DNA of 64,000 bases, from positions 3,437,001-3,501,000 of the forward strand of contig NC_051096.1 in the NCBI RefSeq assembly GCF_901709675.1, in the 5' to 3' direction. Below, in pieces: positions 63,640-64,000 of this stretch. The translations under genes were made by a program, and so were the position numbers. The number at the start of each line of letters is the position of its first letter. The stretch's first letter is position 1. The notes below the pieces were generated by a model. That model was not told where the DNA came from, searched no databases, and saw only the letters and a program-made list of their open reading frames with translations. The DNA is from Syngnathus acus. Its lineage: Eukaryota > Chordata > Actinopteri > Syngnathiformes > Syngnathidae.

Positions 63640-64000
63640 GTAGTGACGTCCCAACGGTCTTTTCTCCCTTTCTTAAAATCACATCCTCTTACCCCCCCCC
63701 CCTCCCTCCTCCATTCAAGGAGGGGGAGATGGCACGGTCCACGCCGCAGAGAACTACATCGCCACCATCAGCACCAGCGCGCAGCGTCGAGTGGCTCGGA
63801 GTGCACGAGCAACTCATTTGTCCTAAATCATATATGCACCCCCGAGGCTACGCCCCCTCTTTGTGAGTCAGTGGTCCACACCCTCCTCATCCTCCACTGA
63901 GATGCCTCTGCGCAAGATACAAACGCTCACTTTTGAGTGACATGCGAGAAAATGGAAAAAAGGTCTTTATTTTTATAGCTTTGTCATTGCAGCTTATTAA
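63640..64000. other. Right-edge region, possible promoter of the mir-9 host
   Basis: It contains a C-run near 63695, CpG dinucleotides (GCGCGCAGCGTCGAG near 63778) and no recognised exon. If the minus-strand host transcript begins here, its promoter would lie in this stretch. Confidence 0.25.

Overview
The window is a stretch of vertebrate chromosome, almost certainly from a teleost fish. Seven protein-coding genes with vertebrate exon structures and GT-AG introns were rebuilt exon by exon with the reading phase closing at every junction. Introns are short and intergenic gaps small, as in compact fish genomes. Microsatellites, a truncated L2/Maui-type LINE and palindromic DNA-transposon MITEs are also typical of fish. 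No prokaryotic or viral gene was seen.

Layout. 1-7640: mostly intergenic, with a possible terminal exon at the left edge, a MITE at 3674-3996 and a second dispersed repeat. 8005-10155 (-): trappc3. 11377-16109 (+): smap2, head-to-head with trappc3. 17470-17553: small palindromic insertion. 21313-30174 (-): rims3, with a likely untranslated first exon near 33158; its introns hold the LINE, a minisatellite and a second MITE copy. 33931-35757 (-): nup42, head-to-head with hdgf, 36270-38298 (+). 40537-41756 (+): mrpl24. 44292-52293 (+): bcan (brevican), with an in-frame read-through exon that would give a GPI-anchored isoform. 54935-55287 (-): two tRNA-Lys(CUU) genes. 55819-57129 (+): possible exons of an unidentified transcript. 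61396-61485 (-): a mir-9 precursor, with candidate exons of its host transcript at 62369-63639.

The genes do not form one pathway. TRAPPC3 (ER-Golgi tethering), SMAP2 (Arf/clathrin traffic) and RIMS3 (synaptic exocytosis) all act in membrane traffic. NUP42 serves mRNA export, HDGF is a chromatin/growth factor, MRPL24 is a mitochondrial ribosomal protein, and BCAN is a neural matrix proteoglycan. RIMS3, BCAN and mir-9 are brain-biased in other vertebrates. The order recalls two human blocks: 1p34 (TRAPPC3, SMAP2, RIMS3) and 1q22-q23 (HDGF-MRPL24, BCAN, MIR9-1). NUP42, on human chromosome 7, sits at the join.

The observations most worth following are: the brevican GPI isoform with its own intronic poly(A) signal; mir-9 with a spliced upstream transcript that keeps a 59-codon frame open over three exons; the unidentified plus-strand exons at 55.8-57.1 kb; the 84-bp palindrome with 9-bp flanking repeats; and a GC-AG intron in hdgf. 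All gene models come from reading the sequence by eye and from recalled family knowledge; no search was run.
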